Below are positions 1 through 8,742 of a stretch of 64,000 bases of DNA, one piece after another. Positions within the stretch are counted from its first letter, which is position 1, and each line of letters begins with the position of its first letter. Origin of the DNA: UBA1952 sp965246785 (GTDB lineage Bacteria; Bacteroidota; Bacteroidia; Chitinophagales; Chitinophagaceae); the NCBI GenBank assembly GCA_965246785.1, contig CBDFFM010000020.1, positions 248,001 to 312,000 on the forward strand. Direction: 5' to 3'. Made by a program: the position numbers and the translations under genes. Under the pieces are notes generated by a model that searched no databases, was not told the origin of the DNA, and saw nothing but the letters and a program-made list of their open reading frames with translations.

Positions 1-1802
1 ACTTTGCTTTAGCTTAGACCTCTCACAACGAGTGAATGCCTGACGAACAGCGCAATGCAGTTGTGATTTGCTTTCAAACTTTGCTTTAGCTTAGACCTCT
101 CACAACCTTCGGAGTGCAAGATAGTTATTGATCGGAGTTGTGATTTGCTTTCAAACTTTGCTTTAGCTTAGACCTCTCACAACTTCTCAATAGTCGTAAC
201 CTTGATGCGACAGGTTGTGATTTGCTTTCAAACTTTGCTTTAGCTTAGACCTCTCACAACCCGTCAACATAAGCACCGCCTGCGCGGCTGGTTGTGATTT
301 GCTTTCAAACTTTGCTTTAGCTTAGACCTCTCACAACACGGCGGGCAGGGACGCTTTGCGCTTTTTAGTTGTGATTTGCTTTCAAACTTTGCTTTAGCTT
401 AGACCTCTCACAACACGCAGGAGATTGCGGAGCAGGTAAATGAGGTTGTGATTTGCTTTCAAACTTTGCTTTAGCTTAGACCTCTCACAACCGCATTGAA
501 GACGAAACCGAGCGCATACTGGTTGTGATTTGCTTTCAAACTTTGCTTTAGCTTAGACCTCTCACAACCAATTTTTTAATCAAGCCCTCAGCCCGGCCGT
601 TGTGATTTGCTTTCAAACTTTGCTTTAGCTTAGACCTCTCACAACGCCAGCCTACTTCTTTTGTCTCTGCGTCCTGTTGTGATTTGCTTTCAAACTTTGC
701 TTTAGCTTAGACCTCTCACAACTTCAAAATACTACATCCTATGCAAGTAATAGTTGTGATTTGCTTTCAAACTTTGCTTTAGCTTAGACCTCTCACAACA
801 ATGACTGTGCCGTTAGGTGCTTGCTTATGGTTGTGATTTGCTTTCAAACTTTGCTTTAGCTTAGACCTCTCACAACTACGGCGGTACAGGCACGACAACC
901 GCCTTTGTTGTGATTTGCTTTCAAACTTTGCTTTAGCTTAGACCTCTCACAACGAGGTCGCCGTTGATTACAAGGGATGAAATGTTGTGATTTGCTTTCA
1001 AACTTTGCTTTAGCTTAGACCTCTCACAACGGAGCAAGAAATTATCTCTATACCAAGTATGTTGTGATTTGCTTTCAAACTTTGCTTTAGCTTAGACCTC
1101 TCACAACTGGCGCTCTGTTGACGCTCCATTTCTTCTAGTTGTGATTTGCTTTCAAACTTTGCTTTAGCTTAGACCTCTCACAACTCTGCCATTCCGCAGG
1201 CGCGGCGCGGCTTTGTTGTGATTTGCTTTCAAACTTTGCTTTAGCTTAGACCTCTCACAACCCTTCGCGCTGATATAGCGCTTCATCCGGCGTTGTGATT
1301 TGCTTTCAAACTTTGCTTTAGCTTAGACCTCTCACAACGGCCTGGGATATGACTTTGCCATCCTCGCCGTTGTGATTTGCTTTCAAACTTTGCTTTAGCT
1401 TAGACCTCTCACAACCTACGAAATTGTGCAGGCGCGCATCAATAGCGTTGTGATTTGCTTTCAAACTTTGCTTTAGCTTAGACCTCTCACAACACTGGAC
1501 GCTCGGCGGCCTGCTCCAGCTACAGTTGTGATTTGCTTTCAAACTTTGCTTTAGCTTAGACCTCTCACAACGCTATCCGAGCAGGAAGAAGAAATGTTAC
1601 GGTTGTGATTTGCTTTCAAACTTTGCTTTAGCTTAGACCTCTCACAACGTATAGGGATACCAGGGTATCTTTTGGTTAGTTGTGATTTGCTTTCAAACTT
1701 TGCTTTAGCTTAGACCTCTCACAACTAGTAAGGGTGGTTAGTGTGGCTGATGTACGTTGTGATTTGCTTTCAAACTTTGCTTTAGCTTAGACCTCTCACA
1801 AC
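1..1802 (+). CRISPR. Type II-C CRISPR array, 24 repeats / 23 spacers (left end cut by window)
   Basis: A 47-bp repeat, beginning GTTGTGATTTGC and ending CCTCTCACAAC, occurs 23 times complete; the first complete copy starts at 60 and the last at 1756. The tail of one more copy lies at 1-29. All complete copies look identical. Spacers are 30 bp, except two of 31 bp (1416-1446 and 1494-1524). The repeat ends form a 7-bp inverted repeat (GTTGTGA/TCACAAC). The strand is set by the tracrRNA at 6928: its anti-repeat is complementary to the 5' part of the repeat as read on +, so crRNAs are read rightward, converging on the cas operon. The cas-proximal terminal repeat is not degenerate. The array continues left of the window. 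I recognised no spacer target within the window by eye. Confidence 0.98.
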
Positions 1803-1809
1803 AGCAATA

Positions 1810-1840
1810 GCCGAAACCCGCTGCCAGCATGGGTTTCGGC
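1810..1840. other. 10-bp stem hairpin between array and cas2
   Basis: A perfect inverted repeat GCCGAAACCC (1810-1819) / GGGTTTCGGC (1831-1840) with an 11-nt loop sits between the last CRISPR repeat and the end of cas2. Neither side has a T-run, so it is not a clear intrinsic terminator. Its position between two convergent transcripts suggests an end-of-transcript role or a structural boundary. Confidence 0.5.
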
Positions 1841-1927
1841 CTGCTGGAGTGCGAAAAAATTCTGACCATAATTTGGTCTGTCAAATCCCTCCTATAATCA
1901 GATTTTCACTCCTGAGGCAATAGCATC

Positions 1928-2293
1928 TCAGAACATTTCCAATTGCTGTACTGTCTTTGGGGCAGCTTCGCGCTCCTTCCCCCTGAATATTTCCATCATG
2001 CCAAACTGCTTGTCCGTTATTACCAGTATACCCACATGACCCTTCGGCGGCAGTATGGCTTTAACTCGCTTCACATGCACATCAGCGTTTTCCCGGCTTG
2101 GGCAGTGCCGCAAGTACATGCTGAACTGAAACATGTCAAAGCCATCGGCCAGCATTAGCTTACGAAACTTAGCGCCCACCTTCCGGTCTTCCTTGGTATC
2201 GGTTGGCAGGTCATACATCACAATCACCCACATAATGCGGTAGGCGTTTAATGCGCTTTCACCGCCGTAAGTGGAGGCGGGCCGGCGGCTCAT
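1928..2293 (-). CDS. cas2: Cas2, spacer-acquisition nuclease-fold subunit
   Basis: This is a 121-residue protein with the Cas2 hallmark VMYDLPT (beta-1 strand with the conserved Asp) near residue 30, followed by a ferredoxin-like fold region. Cas2 dimerises and bridges two Cas1 dimers in the spacer-integration complex. The ATG at 2293 overlaps the cas1 stop codon by 4 nt (ATGA), so translation is coupled. The first 20 residues (SRRPASTYGG) are not typical of the family, and a start nearer MWVIVMYDLP would give the more usual length of about 100. It is the last gene of the cas9-cas1-cas2 operon, next to the array. Confidence 0.95.
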   Translation of the reverse strand: MSRRPASTYGGESALNAYRIMWVIVMYDLPTDTKEDRKVGAKFRKLMLADGFDMFQFSMYLRHCPSRENADVHVKRVKAILPPKGHVGILVITDKQFGMMEIFRGKEREAAPKTVQQLEMF

Positions 2294-3183
2294 GAAAGTG
2301 TCGGGTATAGTATTCTTCGGGTAGTTCCTTCAAAGCAGCGGGCCAGCGATGCAGTAGTGCGTTGCACAGCGGTCAGCAGCGGGCCTGTCTGGCCGTCCAT
2401 CACCACATCCATTGCCGGGATTTGGAGCAGCTCCTTTTTTATGGATGGCCCCATGTCTAAGAACTGACCGTTCATCATCACAATGCCGCAGACAACCTTA
2501 TCCACGTATGGGCGATACGGTTCCATAATATCGTCCGCCAGGCAATAGGCATTGTATTGGTTCTTGTGCTTGATGCCGAGTGTAGGCATCAATCCGGAAC
2601 CTACAAGGCTCCGCGCCACCAGCGCCCGCAGAATAGCATAGCCGTAGTTCAGCAGGTTGTTGGGCGGCAGGCCTTCCCGGTCGCGGGAGAATTGCAGAAA
2701 GTCGGGGAATATGTTCTTCCAGTAGTAGCCGGCGGCGAGCGCTTCATGATTATCCGCATCGCCGCTCTTTACCTCTCTCGCATATCTCAGCAGCAACGTA
2801 TTGGAGGCACGCTCTCGTATCAGCATAGCGGCCTGGTTCTGAATCTTTGCAATGATTGTCTGCTGCCAGAGCTGCTTCTTCAGAGGCAGCGACGCTTCCA
2901 CCTGATAGCGAAAGATTTTGCTTTGCAGGGTATTGCCGTCTAAGTTTAAGAACAGCCCGACCGGGTGGTGGGTAGCGTCGCAGGTAACAAGGGCCACATT
3001 ATTGGCGAGAAGCTTCGCCATCAGGCCCTGCGTAATTGTGATTTGCTGGTCGTCGAGTATGACGAGGCTGAGGTCTTCTATCGGGGCTGACTTTTCCTCG
3101 CCGTCTTTTATCTTAATAACAAGCTGCTCGTTCGCAGTGTGCAGATAGGCAGGGTTGCCGAAGTAGAGCGTGCGTTTAATCAC
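2290..3183 (-). CDS. cas1: Cas1, type II-C spacer integrase
   Basis: The product has 297 residues, the usual type II Cas1 length. It carries the N-terminal beta domain (MIKRTLYFGNPAYL) and the catalytic helical domain with the metal-binding Glu in HEALAAGYYW, the His in GIKHKNQYN and the acidic LADDIMEPYRP segment. LLNYGYAILRA is the conserved Cas1 core helix. It integrates new spacers together with Cas2. The start is GTG at 3183, inside the last codons of cas9 (8-nt overlap). The start is supported by the match of the first residues to the family. No interruption is visible, so acquisition genes appear intact even though cas9 is frameshifted. Confidence 0.97.
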   Translation of the reverse strand: MIKRTLYFGNPAYLHTANEQLVIKIKDGEEKSAPIEDLSLVILDDQQITITQGLMAKLLANNVALVTCDATHHPVGLFLNLDGNTLQSKIFRYQVEASLPLKKQLWQQTIIAKIQNQAAMLIRERASNTLLLRYAREVKSGDADNHEALAAGYYWKNIFPDFLQFSRDREGLPPNNLLNYGYAILRALVARSLVGSGLMPTLGIKHKNQYNAYCLADDIMEPYRPYVDKVVCGIVMMNGQFLDMGPSIKKELLQIPAMDVVMDGQTGPLLTAVQRTTASLARCFEGTTRRILYPTLS

Positions 3184-6100
3184 GGGGTAGTGAGAGTTTT
3201 CCGGTGTTTGAGATTAGCACTTTAAGGGGATGTAATGCTTCAAATGCACCCAGGCTTTTACAACGGTAATATCGTTTGGCTTCCTTTGCACCGGTGGTAG
3301 ATTTCAGTTCACTATTCTTTGTTTCAAGATGGTGGCGAAACCAATAATCAGACTCGGAGATTGACCAAGTCAGATAAAGTGCTTTACTCAACATGTTATT
3401 ATCAGCGCGACTGATTGCAGCAAATGCCTCTTCTTTTGACAGCCCTAACAAAAACATCTCATTCTGTTGTAGGCTTTCCCCAAAAGTCCAGTCTTCCGGC
3501 GGCAGCTTTTCCAGAAAATCCTGAGGGAATTTGTCTGGCTCCTGTAGGATGTCATCCCATATCGCTTTTGGCTGCTTTATGAGTACAGGCAACCCCCATT
3601 TCTTTCGTTCCACGGCATGCCAGAAGGTGCACAGATGTTCTTGCTTCTTGCCTGCGGCGTCTGTATAGAGCGCTATGTGATGATTGTTACCGGGTTTTAC
3701 AAAGCCTATGTCGCGGCCGTTTTCGTCTCTTTTAACCGGCACTACAGCAGCAAGCCCTGTAAAGCAACGGACAGAGCGTATTTGCTGTTTACCAGCAGCA
3801 TCACTGAACAGGGGATGCTCAAAGGCTTTCTTCTCATTACCATCATGTTGCGCAAGTCGCCTTTCAACAATAGTACGAATGCCCTTGTCAATGATATATT
3901 GGGTGTCTTTTGCCTTTAATGACGCAAGCGGATATTTGATTACGACTTCACCCTTGTAGGAGCTTCCCCATTCGAGCGATACCGCCTTGGCATTATCCAA
4001 ATAAATTGGTTCCTTCTTTAAAGATTCCAGTGACTTCTTGACGTCTCCGTCATGTGAGGCAAGCCGCTCTTCCACCAGCGCTTTTATGTACGGCTTAAAG
4101 ATGAGGTCAGGATGCTCAAAAAGGTATTTGACCGGTTGCTTCTTACCCTCCATTATTTTCACCCGGCCATATACACTTTCCTCGCTTAACGCGCCACGCG
4201 GCACAATTACGCCCATCTCCGCATTCTTTCCTTTTGCTTTGTATCTGCTTAAGGTAGCAACGCGCTTGCCGGGGCTTAAAGGACACAAGAATCTGCGCCG
4301 CCGCTTCTTCCACCTGCCGGGTGCTGAATGGCTTCTGTGAAAAGATGTAATTCTCCAGCAGGTTCTTTTTCGGGTCGTAGCCACCATTAAGCGATGCGCG
4401 CATTTCTTCCCGGTTGCCGGCCGCGCTTAGCGTATTGATACGCTGTATAAACCCTTGCTGCGTACAGGCAATGGTAAGCGCATCTATGGCGTGATGGCGG
4501 TGGTCGTCGCGCTTGCTCCAGTCCTTAATTACCTCCTGCCGGTGAGCGGTACCGTCACGGCGTGTATATTCTTTCCATTCTGTAAGCCCTAACTCGCGAT
4601 ATACAGGTAATTGAAGGTTCATCAGCACATCACCCCAGCCCCAAATGCGGCGCAGATACTCGGTAATCTGCCCGCTAGTGCTCCAGACGCTGTAGCATAT
4701 CTGTTCAAGAATCTCCTTTGCCTTGCGGGCTATGTACTGCGTTTCGCGAAGTTGTCGTTCAATGAAATCTTTTGGAATGTCCTTTTCAGATGTTAGTAAG
4801 CGGTCACGCTTACGGCGGCCAATGACCCGGCTTTGATAAAGTCTGTCAACAGTTTCTACGTACGTTCCCAACACCTTTTCGCCTTTTGCACTCATAAAGT
4901 CAAAGGCCGTGCGGTCGCCTTTATCCTCATTGCAGCTGCGATGTACCAACGTCTTGTTACTCTGGCTGTCATCAAAAAGCTTAGACTTGGGTATGATGTG
5001 CTCTACATCTACGCTGCTGCCGCGAAGTGCATCGCTGATGCCGAATGGCTGACCGCAATAGACGCAGGTCGCATTGAGTTTGCTTTCATCATTGTTGATT
5101 TCATGGAAGAGCCGCCACTTAATCACATTACTGCGCGTAGCACGGATACCAAGCGGCCTGAACTCATCATCTATTCGTTTACGGATTATTTCTGACTCCC
5201 GCTCCCGCTTACTCAGCGCCGCAAATGTTTCGTTTCGCTCTTCCGCACTCTGTTTCAGCTCACGCGCAAGCTCTACTCTTATTTCGTCCGGACGGCCCCA
5301 TTCGCTGAGAATGGCATTTATCACACCAATCATCTGATTCAGGATTTTCTCCACAACAGGCTGGCGCAGGCTGTTCTTCTTCAGCAGCGGCAATGACTCC
5401 TTTAATTGACGCTTCAGATTTTCATCTTTCGTGCGTGAGGCACTGTGATTGTAGCCGGCAAGGCTCATAGCATCGCTATAAACGTAACCGTCTTTCAGGT
5501 AAGGCAGCACCTTACGCATCGCACGGGCGCTTTTGTTGGAAAAGCCGGCTTTTGTAAAATCCAAGCGGGACAGCGCAAGCGCCTGTTCCTCTGTAACGCC
5601 AAAGTGCTGCTTAAGCGCGGCAACGCATTCATCACCTTCTGCAATGGAGTAGATAGCATGCCATAGCCGATAGAAAGGAGTCTGCTCAAAGGCGGCACTA
5701 ACCACCTTCTTCTGTACCGACGCAATTATTACTCCATCCTCTTTATTAATTAAGTGCGCCTCTCCTTCGGCGTTTTCAATCTCCAGTTCAAATGCCAGCA
5801 AATCTGCTCTGTTAGGAATAATTGCTGCAATAGCTGCGTAGGTAAGATTGCCCTGAATGCCCTTAGCCGTTTGCTTATTGCCGGTGTATCCGTCGCCCGC
5901 CTTAATGCCGAGTATCGAGAAAATATCCTTTTGCGATAGCCGCTCAGTTTGGTTTAGTGCATTAAAAAGCCGCTGACCCTGCTCCGGGCTGATAGCCAAT
6001 TTTTGCCGCCGCTTATTCGTAAACGTCAGGCTATTGATGCTTTCCCATATTTTACAGGCCTGTGCAAGCGGACTGCTTCGCGGAGCCACTTTTGGCCCGG

Positions 6101-6884
6101 TGAACACTTCTGTGCCCTTTGCATTCTTACGGTATTGCCCTTCAAACTCGCAGATGCTGACCAGCCCCTTTTGGGATTTGAGGGGGCGCTGCATGTAAAT
6201 GATCTCATTACGCAGAGTGCCAACTTCCACTTCTGTAAGAGAAGGACGGCGCCGCATCTGCTCCTGCATAATAGCATCAAACTCTTCTATATACGCTTGC
6301 CGCGGGAACACCTGTTGCTTGATGCGATACGGCTCATTCCTTTCATGCGCGTCATGCAGGAGCTTATAAAAGTGCTGGCCGATAGTTAGGCCGCTTTCTT
6401 TAAGCAGTTCGTAGCGGCCTTTTACTTCAGTCAGATAGGCGCTTGTTTCTTTCTTTGCACTGCTGCTCTCCTCACTGCGACTGCTGCGGTAGCCGCGCTT
6501 TTGGTTCAGATGATACAGAACACGTCCTAGTTCCAAAAGGGACAATTGTTCGGACACTGCTTTGTCCCGGAGCGCCCATAATTCTAATGGTGGCAAATGC
6601 ATTAACCCGGCCTGCGGCATCATACCGTGCTTTTCCAGAAAGGCGCTAAGCTTCCTACGTCGCTGCTGGTAACGGTCATAGCCTTTGCGCTGTGTACGTT
6701 TCAGGGTGCGGCTTGCATTTTTACTGATAGCATTTCCGGTGCTGAACTCATTATTGTCGTCTGTGCTAAGCGGAATGATTCGGCTGCCCATTCCGAGAAT
6801 TTCTTTGCCGCTGATATCTTCGCGCAGAACAGCCCAGCCGATAGAGGTAATGCCCAAGTCCAAGCCGACAATTAATTTTTTCAT
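3176..6884 (-). CDS. cas9: Cas9 (type II-C), interrupted by one +1 frameshift
   Basis: RNA-guided DNA endonuclease. Frame 1 (913 codons from the ATG at 6884) contains RuvC-I (GLDLGITSIGWA, residues 7-18, Asp9), the arginine-rich bridge helix (TLKRTQRKGYDRYQQRRRK), RuvC-II (IRVELAREL, about residue 535), HNH (VDVEHIIPKSK, about 626) and RuvC-III (HHAIDA, about 798). At the GGGG run 4271-4274 (CCCC in the coding sense) the frame is lost after VSFKP. The missing C-terminus (GKRVATLSRYKAKGKN and onward, the wedge/PAM-interacting part) continues in another frame to TAA at 3176. Removing one base gives 1235 residues. As written, frame 1 runs into about 40 unrelated residues and stops at 4143, so the product would lack PAM recognition. 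Sequence error is a real alternative, because two other genes here show the same kind of lesion. Confidence 0.93.
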
Positions 6885-6893
6885 TGGGTTTTA

Positions 6894-6923
6894 TTTGGTG
6901 TAAAAGAAATTGAGCTACTTTTA
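6894..6923 (+). promoter_or_regulatory. tracrRNA promoter, Bacteroidota type
   Basis: TTTG (6894-6897) is followed after 18 nt by TACTTTTA (6916-6923), close to the Bacteroidota -33/-7 pattern TTTG and TAnnTTTG. The predicted start of transcription, about 6-8 nt further, falls at the first bases of the anti-repeat. The element lies only 10 nt upstream of the divergent cas9 start codon. Confidence 0.65.
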
Positions 6924-6927
6924 TCAC

Positions 6928-7006
6928 GAAGCAAATCACAATAAGGATTTTTCTTCCGTTGAGAAATCATTCACGCCGCCCTCGTCGTTTATCGGGGGCT
7001 TTTTTT
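6928..7006 (+). ncRNA. tracrRNA: tracrRNA
   Basis: The anti-repeat at 6928-6941 (GAAGCAAATCACAAT, read to 6942) is complementary to the first 15-16 nt of the CRISPR repeat apart from minor mismatches. It is followed by AAGGATTTTTCTTCCGTTGAG, the usual nexus-like section of Bacteroidota type II-C tracrRNAs, and then a 7-bp stem (6978-6984 with 6993-6999) and seven Ts. A promoter-like element lies just upstream. The RNA pairs with pre-crRNA for processing and Cas9 loading. It runs divergently from cas9 with 43 nt between them. The exact 5' end is inferred. Confidence 0.92.
6978..7006 (+). terminator. Intrinsic terminator of tracrRNA
   Basis: Stem GCCCTCG (6978-6984) / CGGGGGC (6993-6999), one G-U pair, 8-nt loop, then TTTTTTT (7000-7006). 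Confidence 0.9.
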
Positions 7007-7121
7007 ATGCCCGTCAAGCAGACTGCTTTTTAAGCTCGAATCAACCACTCACGGGCCTTTATAATATAGGACAGTCATAAGGCTCGGGTGAAATTGTCCA
7101 TCATTGTAAACTTTCAACGAT

Positions 7122-7140
7122 GTGAAATTGAACATTTCAC
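7122..7140. promoter_or_regulatory. Inverted repeat GTGAAAT-N5-ATTTCAC in the gap 7007-7383
   Basis: The 377-nt gap between tracrRNA and the ATPase gene holds no convincing gene. It contains this perfect 7-bp inverted repeat; a related half-site, GTGAAATTG, lies at 7088-7096. The arrangement resembles an operator for the downstream ATPase-methyltransferase pair, but the regulator is unknown. Confidence 0.35.
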
Positions 7141-7216
7141 TGCTGGAAATGATTTAAATGAACATGGCAGTTTACTTATGGGCATCTAAGATAGCTGGCG
7201 TTACCATAAGGAGATA

Positions 7217-7232
7217 GCAAGATAATTCTTGG
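7217..7232 (+). promoter_or_regulatory. CCAAGA/TCTTGG-family palindrome upstream of the ATPase gene
   Basis: GCAAGATAATTCTTGG is one mismatch from a perfect dyad and lies 151 nt upstream of the ATG at 7384. It is one of seven related sites in the window. On + there is no good TAnnTTTG box at the usual 22-23 nt offset. On the minus strand TATCTTAG lies at offset 24, so direction is uncertain. Confidence 0.5.
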
Positions 7233-7383
7233 AAAGGATACTGCTCAGAGCGTGGAAATTGTTTTTAGCATGTTGGATAATATTCTGTTCGTACATCCAG
7301 AATAAAGAGCTTAATAGACCTATAAGCATAAGTGAGGAATTGTCCTGGCTATAAAAAATTTGCTTGCACTTTATCCTTAGGTA

Positions 7384-8742
7384 ATGACGGAGGATAAAGG
7401 TCTAACACCAATAGGTACTACCAACTACAGAAGCACCAATCAGGAGTTCGGCATCTGGGACGGCGACCGCTTGGGCCACATCTACGTCATCGGTAAGACC
7501 GGGGTAGGCAAGAGCACGCTGCTGCAGAACATGGCTATCTCAGATATTGAGCGCGGCAATGGCCTTGCAGTCATAGACCCGCACGGAGATATTGCTGAAA
7601 GCCTCCTGGACTATGTTCCCGACCACCGAACAGAAGACGTCATCTACTTCAATGCGGCAGACACTGCATATCCTATAGCCTTCAATCCGCTCCATGGCGT
7701 TCACCCTTCCTTTCACCACCTTGTAGCTTCCGGCCTCATCGCCACCTTCAAAAAAATATGGGCAGACTCCTGGGGGCCGCGCCTTGAATATATCCTGCGC
7801 TTTTCACTGCTATCCCTGCTGAGCTACCCGGATGCAACTCTGCTGGATATGCAGCCCCTCCTTACAAGCCCTGAATTCAGAAGTCATGTGCTTTCCTACG
7901 TTAAGGACAGCCGCATCCTTGCCTTCTGGAAAGGAGAATATGAACGGTACACGCCTTCATTCAGAAACGACGCCATATCCCCAATCCTGAACAAGATGGG
8001 CGTCTTTGCATCAAGCGAGGTGCTCAGAAGCATCCTCGGCCAAAAGGTGCGCAGCTTCCGGATGCAGCAGGTGCTGGACAGCGGCAAAATCCTCATTGCC
8101 AACCTCTCCAAAGGAAAAATCGGGGAAGATGCGGCTAGCCTCTTGGGCAGCATCCTGGTAACCTCTATTCAGCTTGCTGCTTTGCACCGGGCCGTGCAGC
8201 CGGAAGCGGAGCGCAGGCACTTCTACCTCTACGTGGACGAGGTGCAGTCCTTTATCAGTTCTTCGTTTGCTGACATCCTTGCTGAAGCGAGGAAATACAA
8301 GCTCTCCCTTTTCCTGGCCCATCAATACACCGAGCAAATTAGTGAGGAGGTCAGAGCTGCCATCTTCGGCAATGTGGGCACGATCATCTCCTTCCGGCTT
8401 GGCTGGTCGGACGCGGCGGATATGGCCCAGGAGTTCCAGCCGGACATTAGCGAGCATGACCTGGTCAACCTGCCGGCTTACAACATTTACCTGAAGCTGC
8501 TCATTGGCGGCATGGTGTCCGCTCCTTTCTCCGCCGAAACGCTGCCGCTGAAAGAGAAAGGCACATCGTACAAAGACAGCATCATTGCCCGTTCCAGGCT
8601 GAAGCATGGGAGGCCAAAGAATGCAGGCCATGCAGTTAAGTCAGAAACGGAAAGAAGATCGGCAACACTGCCGGAAAGAGTGGAAGCAAATGCATTAAAG
8701 CAGCAATCGCTTTTAGGAGACAGGGAAGATGGCCATGAATAA
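7384..8742 (+). CDS. VirD4/HerA-like P-loop ATPase (type IV coupling-protein family)
   Basis: The product has 452 residues. Walker A is IGKTGVGKST (residues 36-45), IDPHGD follows at about 65, and Walker B is FYLYVDEVQ (about 280), with the LFLAHQYTEQ sensor-like segment behind it. This is the order seen in VirD4/TraG/HerA DNA-pumping ATPases with a TraM-recognition-type C-terminus. No membrane segment or extra N-terminal domain is visible, so it is a minimal ATPase core. Its last 14 nt overlap the methyltransferase gene, implying an operon. A longer paralogue with near-identical motif order lies at 16645-19698. No relaxase or conjugation genes are visible nearby, so a role in conjugation is not supported; DNA translocation in defence or element maintenance is an alternative. 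Confidence 0.85.
   Translation: MTEDKGLTPIGTTNYRSTNQEFGIWDGDRLGHIYVIGKTGVGKSTLLQNMAISDIERGNGLAVIDPHGDIAESLLDYVPDHRTEDVIYFNAADTAYPIAFNPLHGVHPSFHHLVASGLIATFKKIWADSWGPRLEYILRFSLLSLLSYPDATLLDMQPLLTSPEFRSHVLSYVKDSRILAFWKGEYERYTPSFRNDAISPILNKMGVFASSEVLRSILGQKVRSFRMQQVLDSGKILIANLSKGKIGEDAASLLGSILVTSIQLAALHRAVQPEAERRHFYLYVDEVQSFISSSFADILAEARKYKLSLFLAHQYTEQISEEVRAAIFGNVGTIISFRLGWSDAADMAQEFQPDISEHDLVNLPAYNIYLKLLIGGMVSAPFSAETLPLKEKGTSYKDSIIARSRLKHGRPKNAGHAVKSETERRSATLPERVEANALKQQSLLGDREDGHE

Noticed and set aside
1318..1542. 74-codon frame on the minus strand within the array
   Set aside because: It is made of CRISPR repeats and spacers read as protein; the repeated peptide follows the repeat unit.
1810..1840. 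Intrinsic terminator between cas2 and the array
   Set aside because: The stem is strong but no T-run follows on either strand; kept only as a hairpin.
2557..2943. Plus-strand frames across cas1 and cas9
   Set aside because: They are antisense shadows of well-supported cas genes.
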